Shown here: in pieces, positions 17,686-27,164 of the stretch
Numbering within the stretch: position 1 is the first letter of the stretch
Layout of the letters: every line of letters starts with the position of its first letter
Assembly (NCBI RefSeq): GCF_049340185.1
Contig: NZ_JBMPPC010000004.1
Span: 186,001-250,000, forward strand
DNA: 64,000 nucleotides
From: Undibacterium sp049340185
GTDB lineage: Bacteria; Pseudomonadota; Gammaproteobacteria; Burkholderiales; Burkholderiaceae_D
Reading direction: 5' to 3'
Program-made: the position numbers and the translations under genes
Notes under the pieces: generated by a model
Database searches by the model: none
Told to the model about the DNA's origin: nothing
What the model saw: only the letters and a program-made list of their open reading frames with translations

Positions 17686-18798
17686 ATGAATAAACAGTAT
17701 TCACTCTATCTCGACATCGTCCGATTTCTAGCATCGGTGTTTGTCGTGCTCGATCATTTCAACGGACAGCAAATTGTCAGCCGCGAGCTTGGCAAGTACA
17801 TTCCTGAATTTGGTCGCGAGGCGGTGATTATTTTTTTCGTCTTATCCGGTTATGTGATTGCCTTTACCACCGAGGTAAAACAGCAAAATTTGCGGGAATA
17901 CGTGGTTGCGCGCTGCGCCCGTATCTACTCCGTCGCTTTGCCGCTGTTATTGGCGGCATTTTTTTTGAATTATCTGTGCAATACCTATTTCAGTGGCGCG
18001 TCAAAAGCCTATTATGAAGTTTCTAAAGCCTATGTGTATATCCCGTTTCATCTGCTTTTTCTGGGTGAATTATGGAATTTGTCCGAAGTACCACCTTGGC
18101 TTATTCCGTATTGGTCACTGAGTTATGAAGTCTGGTATTACATCTTTTTTGCGACGCTGTATTATTTTTCATCTTATAAACGAGTACTTTTCAGCATGCT
18201 CGTTTTCCTGGTATTGGGACATAAACTATGGTTATTACTACCGGTCTGGATGAGCGGGGTTTTTCTATACCATCAACAAAATAAATTTCCACTGCGTGTC
18301 ACCACAGCAAGAATAGGATGGGGTATCAGCATTCTGGTATTTGGCATTTTTGAATACTTTGATGCAGATAAAAATCTGACTGCATGGGGTGAAGCGATCT
18401 GGCCATTTACCTCATTAATACTCGGGAGTGCCAGCCGCTATCTGGCGGACTACGTGGTCTGCCTCATCGTATTAAGCAATTTTTGGTGCGCCCGCTATGC
18501 CAGGTTTACGCTTCTGGAAAAATTTACGCGCGGTATAAAAACGATTTCGTCCTATACCTTCACGCTATATCTCGCTCACATGCTGGTGATTTCAATGTGG
18601 CTGCGTTTCTATCGGCATGACACCAACAGCATCATCGATATACTCAGCGTATCTGTGTTGATTGCCTTGTTCACTTATTTGATTGGTGCAATGACTGAAC
18701 ATAAAAAGACGTGGTTTGCACGGTGCTTCGACCATGTGTGGGGATACCTGGCTGCTATGTTCAGTAAATCATCAGCATCAAAACAGCATCAAGGTTAA
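17686..18798 (+). CDS. Acyltransferase-3 family membrane O-acyltransferase
   Basis: This 370-residue protein has about ten hydrophobic helices, starting with YLDIVRFLASVFVVLDHFNG (DxxRFxA and the His-containing TM1 motif of the OafA/Acyl_transf_3 family). IIFFVLSGYVIAF and WSLSYEVWYY follow. It would transfer acyl groups, usually acetyl, from a cytoplasmic donor to sugars across the inner membrane. It stands alone behind its own 216-bp upstream region with the phased TTGAAT repeats. The C-terminal tail is short and basic. The substrate is probably the local exopolysaccharide, inferred only from location. Confidence 0.88.
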   Translation: MNKQYSLYLDIVRFLASVFVVLDHFNGQQIVSRELGKYIPEFGREAVIIFFVLSGYVIAFTTEVKQQNLREYVVARCARIYSVALPLLLAAFFLNYLCNTYFSGASKAYYEVSKAYVYIPFHLLFLGELWNLSEVPPWLIPYWSLSYEVWYYIFFATLYYFSSYKRVLFSMLVFLVLGHKLWLLLPVWMSGVFLYHQQNKFPLRVTTARIGWGISILVFGIFEYFDADKNLTAWGEAIWPFTSLILGSASRYLADYVVCLIVLSNFWCARYARFTLLEKFTRGIKTISSYTFTLYLAHMLVISMWLRFYRHDTNSIIDILSVSVLIALFTYLIGAMTEHKKTWFARCFDHVWGYLAAMFSKSSASKQHQG

Positions 18799-19019
18799 GC
18801 CTTGTGAGTCTGTTTGTGCAGAATGACGGAACGGTTCGATTGAGGTATCGGGACGCCACTATGGCCTATGACCTATGTTCTAGTCATGTTTTTGGGCTTA
18901 CCAGTAACCGAATCCGCATTATCCATGCGGCTTTCGGACGTATATGCCTTGGAAAGACGCATCAACATTGGGTGATACGTTTCCTTGCTTGCAGAATTTG
19001 GATGAAAATATTGTAGACC

Positions 19020-20564
19020 ATGTTATTTAATTCTTTTAGTTTTTTACTGCTATTTTTGCCAATCACGGCAGTCGTATTTTTTGCCCTGGCAAAACGCAGT
19101 CATCAGCTAGCGGCTGGCTGGCTGGCACTGGCATCGCTGTTCTTTTATGGCTGGTGGGACTATCGCTACCTGCCTCTGTTGCTGTCATCTATCGCATTCA
19201 ATTATTGGATGGGCTGGCGTATTGGTCACACGGAACGCAGCAAGGCAAAACCCTGGCTAGTTGGCGCAATTGCGCTGAATCTGGTCTTACTCGCCTACTT
19301 CAAATACGCGGACTTCTATATCACCAGCATCAATGCCTTAGCCGGAAGTAATTTTCCCGTATTACACGTCATCCTTCCTATCGGTATTTCTTTTTTTACT
19401 TTTACTCAGATCGCATTTCTCGTCGACACTTATCAGGGCAAAGTCAAAGAGTATCGCTTCATACACTATCTGCTTTTTGTTACCTATTTCCCGCATCTGA
19501 TTGCCGGACCGGTATTGCATCACAAAGAGATGATGCCGCAATTTGGCGATACCAAAACCTACCGCTGCTTGCCTGAAAATATTGCCGTTGGCATTGCTAT
19601 TTTTGCGATGGGCCTGGCAAAAAAAGTCTTGATTGCGGACAGTCTGGCGGCCCACGCGACATTCTTTTTTGATCAGACGGATAGTCCATCTTTATTGGTC
19701 GCCTGGGGTGGCGTGCTTGCCTACACGTTTCAGTTGTATTTTGATTTTTCTGGCTACTCCGATATGGCGATAGGCTTATCCCGTTTGTTTGGTATCCGCT
19801 TACCGCTGAACTTTAATTCACCATATAAAGCAGTGAGCATCATCGACTTCTGGCGGCGCTGGCATATGACCTTGTCCCGTTTTTTACGCGACTACTTATA
19901 CATCGCACTGGGTGGCAATCAAAAAGGGCAAGTACGTCGCTATGCGAACCTGATGACTACAATGGTGCTCGGTGGTTTGTGGCATGGCGCAGGCTGGAAT
20001 TTTGTGATCTGGGGTAGTTTGCATGGCGCCTATCTGATGGTGAATCATGCCTGGGCAGGGCTAGCCCATCGCCTACGATTACCAGTGAGTTCGCGGTTGT
20101 GGCGGCTATGCAGTATCTGCCTGACTTTTGCGGCGGTATGCTTTGCCTGGGTATTCTTCCGTGCATCGGATTTCAGCAGAGCCAGTGCAATTATTCAGGG
20201 CATGCTGAATATGAACGGTATCGGTATTCCCGAAAATATCGGAACCCATCTCGGCGGGCTCAAAGCAATACTAGAACACGTTGGCGTCACTTTCTACCTG
20301 GGCGGCGGTACACGATTTGTCCAAACCTACACCTGGGTCCTGGTCGCCGCTGCCATCGCTTTTCTTCTGCCCAATACGCAGGAAATTATGGACAAATTTA
20401 ATCCTGCTCTGGATCATCAATCAGGACAAACCCGCAGCTCGTTTGTTACGCACTACCTGACCTGGCAGCCAAGCCTGGTATGGGCAATATGGATAGGTCT
20501 GATCCTGATGGCAAGTCTGCTGCTGATTAATCGCCCAGCTGAATTTCTCTATTTTCAGTTTTAA
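19020..20564 (+). CDS. MBOAT-family O-acyltransferase (AlgI-like)
   Basis: This 514-residue multi-spanning protein has the family signature MLFNSFSFLLLFLPITAVVFF at the start. It also has ILPIGISFFTFTQIAFLVDTY, the HLIAGPVLHH motif, FSGYSDMAIGLSRLFGI, and FWRRWHMTLSRFLRDY with the catalytic-region GGLWHGAGWNFVIWG containing the invariant histidine. Such enzymes acetylate alginate or other polymers, passing acetyl groups to a periplasmic SGNH/AlgJ-like partner. That partner is probably the next gene, 9 bp downstream. The 221 bp upstream hold only a weak 70-codon frame that I do not accept as a gene. Confidence 0.93.
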   Translation: MLFNSFSFLLLFLPITAVVFFALAKRSHQLAAGWLALASLFFYGWWDYRYLPLLLSSIAFNYWMGWRIGHTERSKAKPWLVGAIALNLVLLAYFKYADFYITSINALAGSNFPVLHVILPIGISFFTFTQIAFLVDTYQGKVKEYRFIHYLLFVTYFPHLIAGPVLHHKEMMPQFGDTKTYRCLPENIAVGIAIFAMGLAKKVLIADSLAAHATFFFDQTDSPSLLVAWGGVLAYTFQLYFDFSGYSDMAIGLSRLFGIRLPLNFNSPYKAVSIIDFWRRWHMTLSRFLRDYLYIALGGNQKGQVRRYANLMTTMVLGGLWHGAGWNFVIWGSLHGAYLMVNHAWAGLAHRLRLPVSSRLWRLCSICLTFAAVCFAWVFFRASDFSRASAIIQGMLNMNGIGIPENIGTHLGGLKAILEHVGVTFYLGGGTRFVQTYTWVLVAAAIAFLLPNTQEIMDKFNPALDHQSGQTRSSFVTHYLTWQPSLVWAIWIGLILMASLLLINRPAEFLYFQF

Positions 20565-20573
20565 GGAAACGAC

Positions 20574-21827
20574 ATGCAGACACAACAAGCCTTTGTCCGT
20601 TTTCTTCGTCTGATCCTGATCGTCGTAGTCTCCGGTGTTTTTGCAGCGATAGCGATTGTTATAGTGATTGATCCCTACCGACTCTATCGCGTCGTAGAGA
20701 TTGCCGGAATCAATCAGATCAAACCGCAACCAGATCGCTATCAGGAAGAAATCAAACTGAGCAATGCCCGGCAGCTTAAAGCGACCGCACTCATTTTTGG
20801 CAACTCGCGAGCTGAATATGGCTTGAATCCAGATTACGAAGGATTTGCCAAGGCGGGTTTGTCCGGCTACAACATGGCCTTATCTGGTACCAAAATGGGA
20901 ACGACCAAGCGCGATCTCGCCTATCTACGCAGCATTGGTCAAAAACCAGAATTTATTATTCTTGGGGTCGACTTTTTAGATTATCTGGTTGATGCATCGA
21001 AGCCACCGCTACCGTCCACGCCAGCATCAAAGGTTATTGATAATCCCCATGATGTTACCGGGATTAAATGGCAATTCGATGCATTGTTCTCATTGACCTC
21101 AGTGAGCGACGCCATCAAAACGATACGGATTCAAAAAAATACTGAGGCAGAAACGATCAGTTCTCGCGGACTCAATCCTTTGCATGAGTATGAAAAATTT
21201 GCACGGGAAGAAGGCTATTACGCTATTTTCCAGCAACGGGCTTTGGAATACGCAAAAACGTTTAGCCACAAACCGCATGATCTGCGCTACCCGCAAACCG
21301 ATAGCTCGCCTGAGCTGGACGGCTTGCGCGCAACGCTGGCAATGATTGCCGCCGATAGCTCGGAAGCCCATATCATCATCTATCCCTATCATGCGCAGAT
21401 TCTGGCTTTATTTGATCAAGTCGGCTTATGGCCCGCATTTGAAGCCTGGAAAAAAATCCTGCTCACGGAAGTCAACGCAGCGAATAAGGCATATCCAAAC
21501 GCCCAGCTAAAATTATGGGATTTCAGCGGTTACGGCGCAGCGCAATGTGAAGTGATTCCGGCGAAAGGCGACACCCAGAGCATCACCAGATGGTATTGGG
21601 AAGCCGGACATTTCAAGCAAAGCCTGGGAGACGTTATATTGGGACACCTGCTGGAACAACGTACTCACCGGATAGCGGAAGATACGTTTGGTACACAGCT
21701 CAGGGAAGACAATTTCCTAGAAAATCAAATTAGGATCCAAACGGAAAAAGTTGCTTGCAGCCACACATATCCTTTAGTTTTTATTCAGGCAGAAACATTG
21801 GCTGCAAAGGAACTAAAGAGGAAATAA
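20574..21827 (+). CDS. SGNH-like periplasmic partner of the MBOAT acyltransferase
   Basis: This 417-residue protein has one N-terminal transmembrane anchor (about 12-32, LILIVVVSGVFAAIAIVIVI) and a periplasmic domain. An SGNH-type block I reads FGNSRAEYGLNP (Ser nucleophile candidate), with further conserved spots ALSGTKMGT and FIILGVDFLDY. A C-terminal DxxH-like pair is not clear to me. The position directly after an AlgI-like gene resembles the AlgI/AlgJ or DltB/DltD pairing, so I infer transfer of acetyl groups to a periplasmic polymer. I could not place it in a named family with confidence. Confidence 0.7.
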   Translation: MQTQQAFVRFLRLILIVVVSGVFAAIAIVIVIDPYRLYRVVEIAGINQIKPQPDRYQEEIKLSNARQLKATALIFGNSRAEYGLNPDYEGFAKAGLSGYNMALSGTKMGTTKRDLAYLRSIGQKPEFIILGVDFLDYLVDASKPPLPSTPASKVIDNPHDVTGIKWQFDALFSLTSVSDAIKTIRIQKNTEAETISSRGLNPLHEYEKFAREEGYYAIFQQRALEYAKTFSHKPHDLRYPQTDSSPELDGLRATLAMIAADSSEAHIIIYPYHAQILALFDQVGLWPAFEAWKKILLTEVNAANKAYPNAQLKLWDFSGYGAAQCEVIPAKGDTQSITRWYWEAGHFKQSLGDVILGHLLEQRTHRIAEDTFGTQLREDNFLENQIRIQTEKVACSHTYPLVFIQAETLAAKELKRK

Positions 21828-21908
21828 GCGTCGATTTTTTTTACAAGCACGTAACGAATAGAGCATCATTTTCTTAAAAATCCTTTAATTTCAATGACTT
21901 GAGAAATC

Positions 21909-21924
21909 AGGCTCAATTCTTGCT
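21909..21924 (+). promoter_or_regulatory. Sigma-54 promoter of PEP-CTERM gene
   Basis: AGGCTCAATTCTTGCT has the required GG-N10-GC spacing and a consensus TTGCT -12 element. The -24 element is GGCTC instead of GGCAC. It lies 34 bp before the ATG of the PEP-CTERM protein gene. Sigma-54 control fits the PrsR activator encoded in this window. Confidence 0.7.
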
Positions 21925-21957
21925 CTTTTCGCATTAAAGTTATTGTAAAGGAAAATC

Positions 21958-22635
21958 ATGAAAAAGCATTTAAGCCAGTTAGCCCTGCTCGCCGTATTGG
22001 CGCCACTGTCTGTGTGCGCTAGCGCAACAACCATTGGTTTCGATCCTCTGACAACTAGCGGCACAGGTTTCGTCAGCCCGGTCAATTACACCGAAAATGG
22101 CTTTTTATTTACTTCAAATGCTGGCTTCGGCTCCGCCCGTACTGGCGATGTAAATTTTTTATACAACGGTCACATCATGACCTGGTACTACGGCTCAACA
22201 AGCCTGTTTAATGATGGACTGGGTAACGGTGTTACGACACTGAGCAAAGTGGATGGCAGCGTATTCGAGCTGGACTCTATTGATCTCGCATCGCTAAACG
22301 ATTACTACACGTTTGAAACCGGTAAAGACATTACCTTTACTGGGAACGTACATGGCGGCGGTACCATTACGCAATCGTTCCAGCTGACGACGAACCTGAG
22401 CTTCAACACATTCTTATTCAGCGGATTTACAAACCTTGATTCAGTCACCTGGGGTCAAGGATTTCCTTACCACCAGTTTGATAACTTGGTTCTCGATGCT
22501 GGCTCATCAAGCCTGCCAGGTGGAAACCCTCCGGGCAATCCTCCAGGCACCAATGTACCAGAGCCGACATCAATCGCCTTGCTGGGTCTTGGACTGGCCG
22601 CGTTGGGTATGCGTCGTCGTAAAGTGACGAAGTGA
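21958..22635 (+). CDS. PEP-CTERM sorting-domain protein
   Basis: This 225-residue exported protein has a signal peptide (MKKHLSQLALLAVLAPLSVCASA). Its mature region is rich in Gly, Ser, Thr, Phe and Asn, with no enzymatic motif I recognise. After a proline/glycine linker (PGGNPPGNPPG) comes the C-terminal sorting signal: PEP at about 202-204, a transmembrane helix rich in Leu and Gly, and a RRRK cluster. XrtA should cleave it near the PEP motif. The ribosome-binding site AAAGGAAAA and the sigma-54 element upstream make it an independently regulated gene. The mature part is probably a matrix or surface protein. Confidence 0.95.
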   Translation: MKKHLSQLALLAVLAPLSVCASATTIGFDPLTTSGTGFVSPVNYTENGFLFTSNAGFGSARTGDVNFLYNGHIMTWYYGSTSLFNDGLGNGVTTLSKVDGSVFELDSIDLASLNDYYTFETGKDITFTGNVHGGGTITQSFQLTTNLSFNTFLFSGFTNLDSVTWGQGFPYHQFDNLVLDAGSSSLPGGNPPGNPPGTNVPEPTSIALLGLGLAALGMRRRKVTK

Positions 22636-22676
22636 TCACCAGATAATCACCTGATTTAAAACTCTACTCAGTCAAT

Positions 22677-22705
22677 AAAAAAGCTTGCTGATGGCAAGCT
22701 TTTTT
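22677..22705 (+). terminator. Bidirectional terminator after PEP-CTERM gene
   Basis: A 12-bp stem (AAAAAAGCTTGC paired with GCAAGCTTTTTT, 5-nt loop) lies 42 bp after the PEP-CTERM stop. Its A and T flanks suit both strands, so it may also stop transcripts of the convergent glycosyltransferase gene. Confidence 0.85.
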
Positions 22706-22756
22706 ATTGATGTAACTCTTCCAGAACCGCATCGGTGCATAGCGCATTTACTACCC

Positions 22757-23689
22757 TCACGGATCAACGATCTCTTTGTCCGCTACTTGCTTAATACGTT
22801 GCAGCGCAAGCCTATCAAACCAGGTATCGACTCCTCGCCAGGCCAAGGTCAATTCGCCAGCTTGTTCTTTGTACAGTTGATTGACGTGACCAGGAAGACC
22901 CGCAAGTCCGCTCGTCTTCAGAGGCGACTTGATCATCTTGTTTTGAAAATGCCTAAGGCTGTAACGAATTTTCCGGCGGTAATACAAGCGCAGATCGTGA
23001 AAGGAAAAAATTGACAGCGGATCATAGCTAAATCGTGCCTGTTCACAAATAAAAATTCTGCGCATATCCCAGCTTTGCTGGGGATTTAAATCCCAATACG
23101 CCAGCGCGCCAATCAAAGAATCATCACCGATCAAGCCCACTGGCAGTCGCACGTTAGACGAACGCAACTGATCGACAAACCTGCCTGACAAGGCATAAAG
23201 ATTCCCGCAAAGGCCGCCTTCACGTAATAACTGGTCCTTGTCTTTGTCTCCAATGCCGTCAGCGGGTAAGGCAGCGACTGCATGCGCTTCTGGATGTTGG
23301 TGCAATGCCCGTTCCAGCGCAGTCAGCGCATCTGGTAAGACCTTGCAATCACCGTCCAAAAAATAGTAATGTTCTGCGTGTATCTCGAGATCATGAATGA
23401 ACACATTCCAGGCATTCGACTTATCCCCGATCTGAATATTTTTTATGCTACAGAAGGTATTCTCTTGAGCGAATTTCTCCACTAGTTCCCCTGTGTTATC
23501 GCTGCTCCCATTGTTTAATACAAGGCACTGATCTCCGTCAGCAATCGCATTTTTTACGCTTTGCAAGCTGGCAATAATATTCAACGATTCGTTATGGGCG
23601 AAGATCGCGATAAATTTTTTTATTTTTTTATTTTGAACAAGCATTGTGATTACTCCAGCGTTACCGCTAACGATCTCATCTGATCTCAT
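22757..23689 (-). CDS. Family 2 glycosyltransferase
   Basis: This 310-residue GT2/GT-A enzyme has FIAIFAHNESLNIIASLQSV, a nucleotide-binding start typical of GT2. DQCLVLNNGSSDNTGE and the metal-binding DGDCKVLPDALTALERAL (DxD-like) follow. The first ATG overlaps the upstream acyltransferase stop (ATGA). A later ATG at 23644, giving MLVQNKK, is an alternative start. It probably transfers a sugar to an exopolysaccharide intermediate and is coupled to the acyltransferase gene. No membrane domain is evident. Confidence 0.85.
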   Translation of the reverse strand: MRSDEIVSGNAGVITMLVQNKKIKKFIAIFAHNESLNIIASLQSVKNAIADGDQCLVLNNGSSDNTGELVEKFAQENTFCSIKNIQIGDKSNAWNVFIHDLEIHAEHYYFLDGDCKVLPDALTALERALHQHPEAHAVAALPADGIGDKDKDQLLREGGLCGNLYALSGRFVDQLRSSNVRLPVGLIGDDSLIGALAYWDLNPQQSWDMRRIFICEQARFSYDPLSIFSFHDLRLYYRRKIRYSLRHFQNKMIKSPLKTSGLAGLPGHVNQLYKEQAGELTLAWRGVDTWFDRLALQRIKQVADKEIVDP

Positions 23690-24714
23690 TTCACGTCATT
23701 CGAAACGACTTTGTTCCATCCATGTAGGGGCGCAGGATTCGCCCATCTCTGGTTCAGCCAATGACGTGCCGGATTCTCAATCATGTAATAAGAAGCAATC
23801 CCGCAAACAATAGCTAAAACAAGCGCGATGGTGGCTGGCAATCCTTCCCTGTGATGCGCCAAGTAAAAAACCTGCTGCCAAAGATAAATAGAAAAAGACC
23901 AAAGCCCTAATTTCTTTAAAGGCCACCATGAGAGGCAACGTTTTACTAAAGGTGGCGCAGTGCTGAGAATATTAAGAACAACTGCAAACAATCCGACTCC
24001 GACAAAACCTCGCAGCGGAATAGGCATAGACCACCAGTAACACGTCCAGCCAAACACAATCAAAACCGGATAGACAAGAGCAGGCAAAATCGGGATTTTT
24101 ACCTTTTGTAGACATAACAAAAGTAAGCCTGAAAATAGGATGCCATAAGCAGAAATCTCCGAGTGTGCCCACAACTCAAATTCCAATTTTTGCGCCGGAA
24201 ATGACATCCAATAACTGAGGCCAAGAGCAATTGAAACTGCCACCGCGATGGCAAGTGCCAACCGGGCAGTGAGATACTGTTTTCTAACGACAACAGCAAC
24301 CAAAGTCAGAAAAATGTAGGTATGTTCCTCTACCGACAAAGACCAGATATGGCCGAAAGGCATGACTGCGTGCCCGACTTTCCCCGGGAAATAATTATTC
24401 AGGAACAGACTCGCCACACCGGTCTCCGTCCAATCAATCAATTTACCCGTGAGCAAAAAATAGATCAGCACTACATTCACAAAGCTGAAAAAAGCAGGAA
24501 ATATCCGCGATATTCGACGTTGATAAAATGTTGCAATCGGAACTTCTTTGATGAAAAGAAGCCGGCACATTAGAAAGCCGGATAACACAAAGAAAAAATC
24601 GACACCTACCCGTCCAAAGTTAATCCCCGGTACCGGAAAAAAATGGCCTATCAATAAAAACAGGATTGCCAAGCCTCGCCAGCCATCCAGATAATCAACA
24701 TGCTGATCGTTCAT
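23686..24714 (-). CDS. OafA/YrhL-type acyltransferase
   Basis: This 342-residue membrane protein begins with YLDGWRGLAILFLLIGHFFP, the DGxRGxA...H signature of acyltransferase-3 enzymes. RVGVDFFFVLSGFLM, RRISRIFPAFF and HIWSLSVEEHTYIFL follow. About ten hydrophobic helices are present. It probably O-acetylates a polysaccharide at the inner membrane and is coupled to the downstream glycosyltransferase by a 4-bp overlap. It is the second acyltransferase-3 gene in the window. Confidence 0.92.
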   Translation of the reverse strand: MNDQHVDYLDGWRGLAILFLLIGHFFPVPGINFGRVGVDFFFVLSGFLMCRLLFIKEVPIATFYQRRISRIFPAFFSFVNVVLIYFLLTGKLIDWTETGVASLFLNNYFPGKVGHAVMPFGHIWSLSVEEHTYIFLTLVAVVVRKQYLTARLALAIAVAVSIALGLSYWMSFPAQKLEFELWAHSEISAYGILFSGLLLLCLQKVKIPILPALVYPVLIVFGWTCYWWSMPIPLRGFVGVGLFAVVLNILSTAPPLVKRCLSWWPLKKLGLWSFSIYLWQQVFYLAHHREGLPATIALVLAIVCGIASYYMIENPARHWLNQRWANPAPLHGWNKVVSNDVK

Positions 24715-24782
24715 GACTACAGCCTTATCTCAATTAGGTTTTACGCAAACCAGAAAACTGCTTGCTAGCATTCATATTGAAA

Positions 24783-24842
24783 CCGCAGGCTGGATGCGGC
24801 CTCCAGAGGCATTCTGTGCCAGGAGGCGCATCCAGCTTGCGG
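24783..24842. repeat. Long imperfect hairpin between deacetylase and acyltransferase genes
   Basis: The arms at 24783-24804 and 24822-24842 pair over about 20 bp (CCGCAGGCTGGATGCG... against ...CGCATCCAGCTTGCGG), with one mismatch and one bulge around a short loop. The hairpin is GC-rich in otherwise AT-rich surroundings. No T run follows on either strand, so it looks more like a REP-type or RNA-processing hairpin than a canonical terminator. Confidence 0.7.
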
Positions 24843-24959
24843 GTTCTTATATATAAACACGATAGAGTTATTCTCTTAGTATCCTCTGCTCTTCTTTAGC
24901 AAGAGGTTTCGGGAGTGAGTTTTGAGATTGCAGTTTTTTATATCGGCCTATCCAATGAC

Positions 24960-25919
24960 TCAATATCTGCGACGCAAAACTTGCTCGACTGTTCTGTGTG
25001 CAGTTTTCCACAGAGGTGAAGTAAGTACCGTGGATTGACCAGGCAAGGTATCCATCGACAGTTGCTGAAATCCAAGCATCTGGAAGTCAGTTTTATGGTT
25101 CGCCATAAATTCACAAAAACGCCGGAAACGCTTGATCATGATGAGGTCACCGTTATTGCGTTGTGCATTCATCAGTTCAAAATTGTGCGAAAGAATTACA
25201 AAGGACTGGCGCAGGTTTTTTAAAGCCTGTTGCATCAAGCCTTCCAGCTCCAGATTCGAACAGGCTCCGAGCTGGGCATGCCGGTGTTTTCCCGTGCCGT
25301 CGTCAAAAATCGTCATCGGATACTCCACGACTCCGTCGCAGAGCACAGGGTCATGCAGTACCTGCCCGGGTAACACGCCACTCTCTAGCCCCATCATGCT
25401 GGCGTTGTAGCTGCTATCGAAGGGGATATGATTCGCCGACAATGCGTGCAAGGTATCACGGTTGAATCCAAAACTCCCCGCACGGAATGCATTGACGCGG
25501 CCACCGTTCGCCTCTTCAATCAATTCCACGCCCTTGGCAATCAGGATAGTTTGTTCTTCCAACGAAAACTGGCGCATGAATTGCCGTTTATGCTCACTGT
25601 TTTTGAGCAAGGGTTCACGTGCCTCGTCCACCCATTCAGGATGCATGTGCAACTGAACTTCTTGGCCATATTCCTGCACTAGGCCAATAATTTCTGCTAA
25701 AGGCTCGATACCAAAACGAGTAGCAAACAAAGGTTCAATAAAGAAAACGCCATATAAACCGTGATCGCGCAGTTCTTTTAACTGGTAGCGTAAACCGTAT
25801 TCACCTCGCGGCGTACGACCATACACATATTGCTGAAAAGCCTGCGGAAACCGGGCGTCGAGGTTTTTCCATCCTCCACACCAGATTTCTACGTCAACAG
25901 TAAAAAACACATTCAACAT
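24960..25919 (-). CDS. Polysaccharide deacetylase family protein
   Basis: This 319-residue NodB-like protein starts directly with a strand carrying the metal aspartates (VFFTVDVEIWCGG). It continues with LYGVFFIEPLFATRFG, VQLHMHPEW (HxH-like metal site) and FRAGSFGFNRDT (the substrate loop). The C-terminal SFVILSHNFELM provides the late histidine. No signal peptide is visible, so it would act on cytoplasmic precursors. It is more like the short deacetylases found with ATP-grasp and glycosyltransferase genes than like the XrtA deacetylase at 8,373. The residue spacing supports a deacetylase fold, but activity on a sugar is inferred. Confidence 0.8.
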   Translation of the reverse strand: MLNVFFTVDVEIWCGGWKNLDARFPQAFQQYVYGRTPRGEYGLRYQLKELRDHGLYGVFFIEPLFATRFGIEPLAEIIGLVQEYGQEVQLHMHPEWVDEAREPLLKNSEHKRQFMRQFSLEEQTILIAKGVELIEEANGGRVNAFRAGSFGFNRDTLHALSANHIPFDSSYNASMMGLESGVLPGQVLHDPVLCDGVVEYPMTIFDDGTGKHRHAQLGACSNLELEGLMQQALKNLRQSFVILSHNFELMNAQRNNGDLIMIKRFRRFCEFMANHKTDFQMLGFQQLSMDTLPGQSTVLTSPLWKTAHRTVEQVLRRRY

Positions 25920-26015
25920 AAGCTGATAGCAATAAATTTAAAAAAACTGGTAAATCGATCGCGTCAACAATACCCAGTACCGTCGGGTATCGTCAAAGGT
26001 CGCGAAGAGTTGGAC

Positions 26016-27164
26016 TTATCCGATATTGTTCACTTTGTTAAACAACTGTTCTAACATCAATCCATCCATAAAAAATTTCGTTGCCCAGTTCGGATAACGA
26101 TACGTCATATAGCCACCGTTAATCGGGTGTGAACCTTTCATCGCGCCGCGCACATGCAAGTCACCGGTTGTTAGGTCTTGAATACTCATATTGAAGCGAT
26201 TGGCTTTTTTTGCATGCTCAACCAAGGCGGTCTCACCTGTCAGCTGCGCCAGACGCAACCAGTTGATCGCCATCTGTGAATTCCCGGTGACACAACTCCA
26301 GCTCACCGCAGTTTTCCATTCCGGCGTGTAAAAGGCATTCAATGCACCATCATCCCGCTGTTGCGCTGCGACCGCTTTCGCCATGCGTACTGCACGCTCG
26401 ATATAGTCTTGTCGTCCGGCAGCGACGCCCACTTCTAAAATACCGCGAATCGAATAGGCAATAGTATGAGTTAACGCAGTCAAGTCCTGATTATCGGATA
26501 AACAGTTATCGGGCAACCAGTCGTTCGCATGCGCCCGCGCCAGTGTCCACTCGACATTGGCAATTGCCGCCTCCAGATAACGTGCATTCCCTATGGCTTC
26601 GTAAGCACGAACCAGACCGAAGGCTGAGCGTGTGTTGTAGCTATTAAGCTTAGACGTCGTAAAAGGAGACGGAAACCGGCGCCATGCACCGTCTTCATCT
26701 TGTGCAGCGACCAGCCAGTCTGACGCTCTTGCCAGTGCAATGCGGAAACGGTCATCACCCGTTTCCAGATATGCTTTGGCCCAGCCGAACAGTGCTTGTC
26801 CGGTATTAAAAATAGTCGGTGCAACAATCTCCGCATCCATCGTCCCGGCGCGAACACCACCATCCGGAAGCTGGATATCGCACTCCCATACAGTCATCTT
26901 ACGGGCGGCTTCTGCGTATTGAGGTGCATTGTAGTGCTTTGCATAATCATAAAGCGTAGGAATAACGTAACCAGTTGTTTCCGGATAAGACGCGAGCCAT
27001 TTCTTCACACGGATATCGTAACTATGCGCGACGCCGTCGTCCGCTGTACCCAACTGCGCCTGAAGTATCCAGTCTGCCGCCGCTTTTAAATGGGTCTCTA
27101 TAGATTGCGTAGGGAAAACGCTCAGCCCCAACTTATCTTTCACCAATTGCTTCATGTGATTCAT
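26016..27164 (-). CDS. Predicted alpha/alpha-barrel (six-hairpin-like) carbohydrate-acting protein
   Basis: This 382-residue protein lacks a signal peptide. Repeated helical hairpins carry the recurring pattern 'Y/W-A-A-x-x-A-x-W-x-x-A...-DGA' (for example AAADWILQAQ, RASDWLVAAQDEDGAWRR, AKAVAAQQRDDGALNAFY). That is typical of the (alpha/alpha)6 toroid shared by glycosidases, lyases and epimerases. AGGAACAAGATA upstream provides a ribosome-binding site for the ATG at 27164. I cannot assign a specific enzyme. Between the deacetylase and ATP-grasp genes it may process or modify a sugar intermediate. Confidence 0.6.
   Translation of the reverse strand: MNHMKQLVKDKLGLSVFPTQSIETHLKAAADWILQAQLGTADDGVAHSYDIRVKKWLASYPETTGYVIPTLYDYAKHYNAPQYAEAARKMTVWECDIQLPDGGVRAGTMDAEIVAPTIFNTGQALFGWAKAYLETGDDRFRIALARASDWLVAAQDEDGAWRRFPSPFTTSKLNSYNTRSAFGLVRAYEAIGNARYLEAAIANVEWTLARAHANDWLPDNCLSDNQDLTALTHTIAYSIRGILEVGVAAGRQDYIERAVRMAKAVAAQQRDDGALNAFYTPEWKTAVSWSCVTGNSQMAINWLRLAQLTGETALVEHAKKANRFNMSIQDLTTGDLHVRGAMKGSHPINGGYMTYRYPNWATKFFMDGLMLEQLFNKVNNIG

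Noticed and set aside
18804..19016. 70-codon open frame between the acyltransferase and MBOAT genes
   Set aside because: It has a GTG start without a clear ribosome-binding site and unconvincing composition, with no recognisable family. It probably arises by chance in a short spacer.
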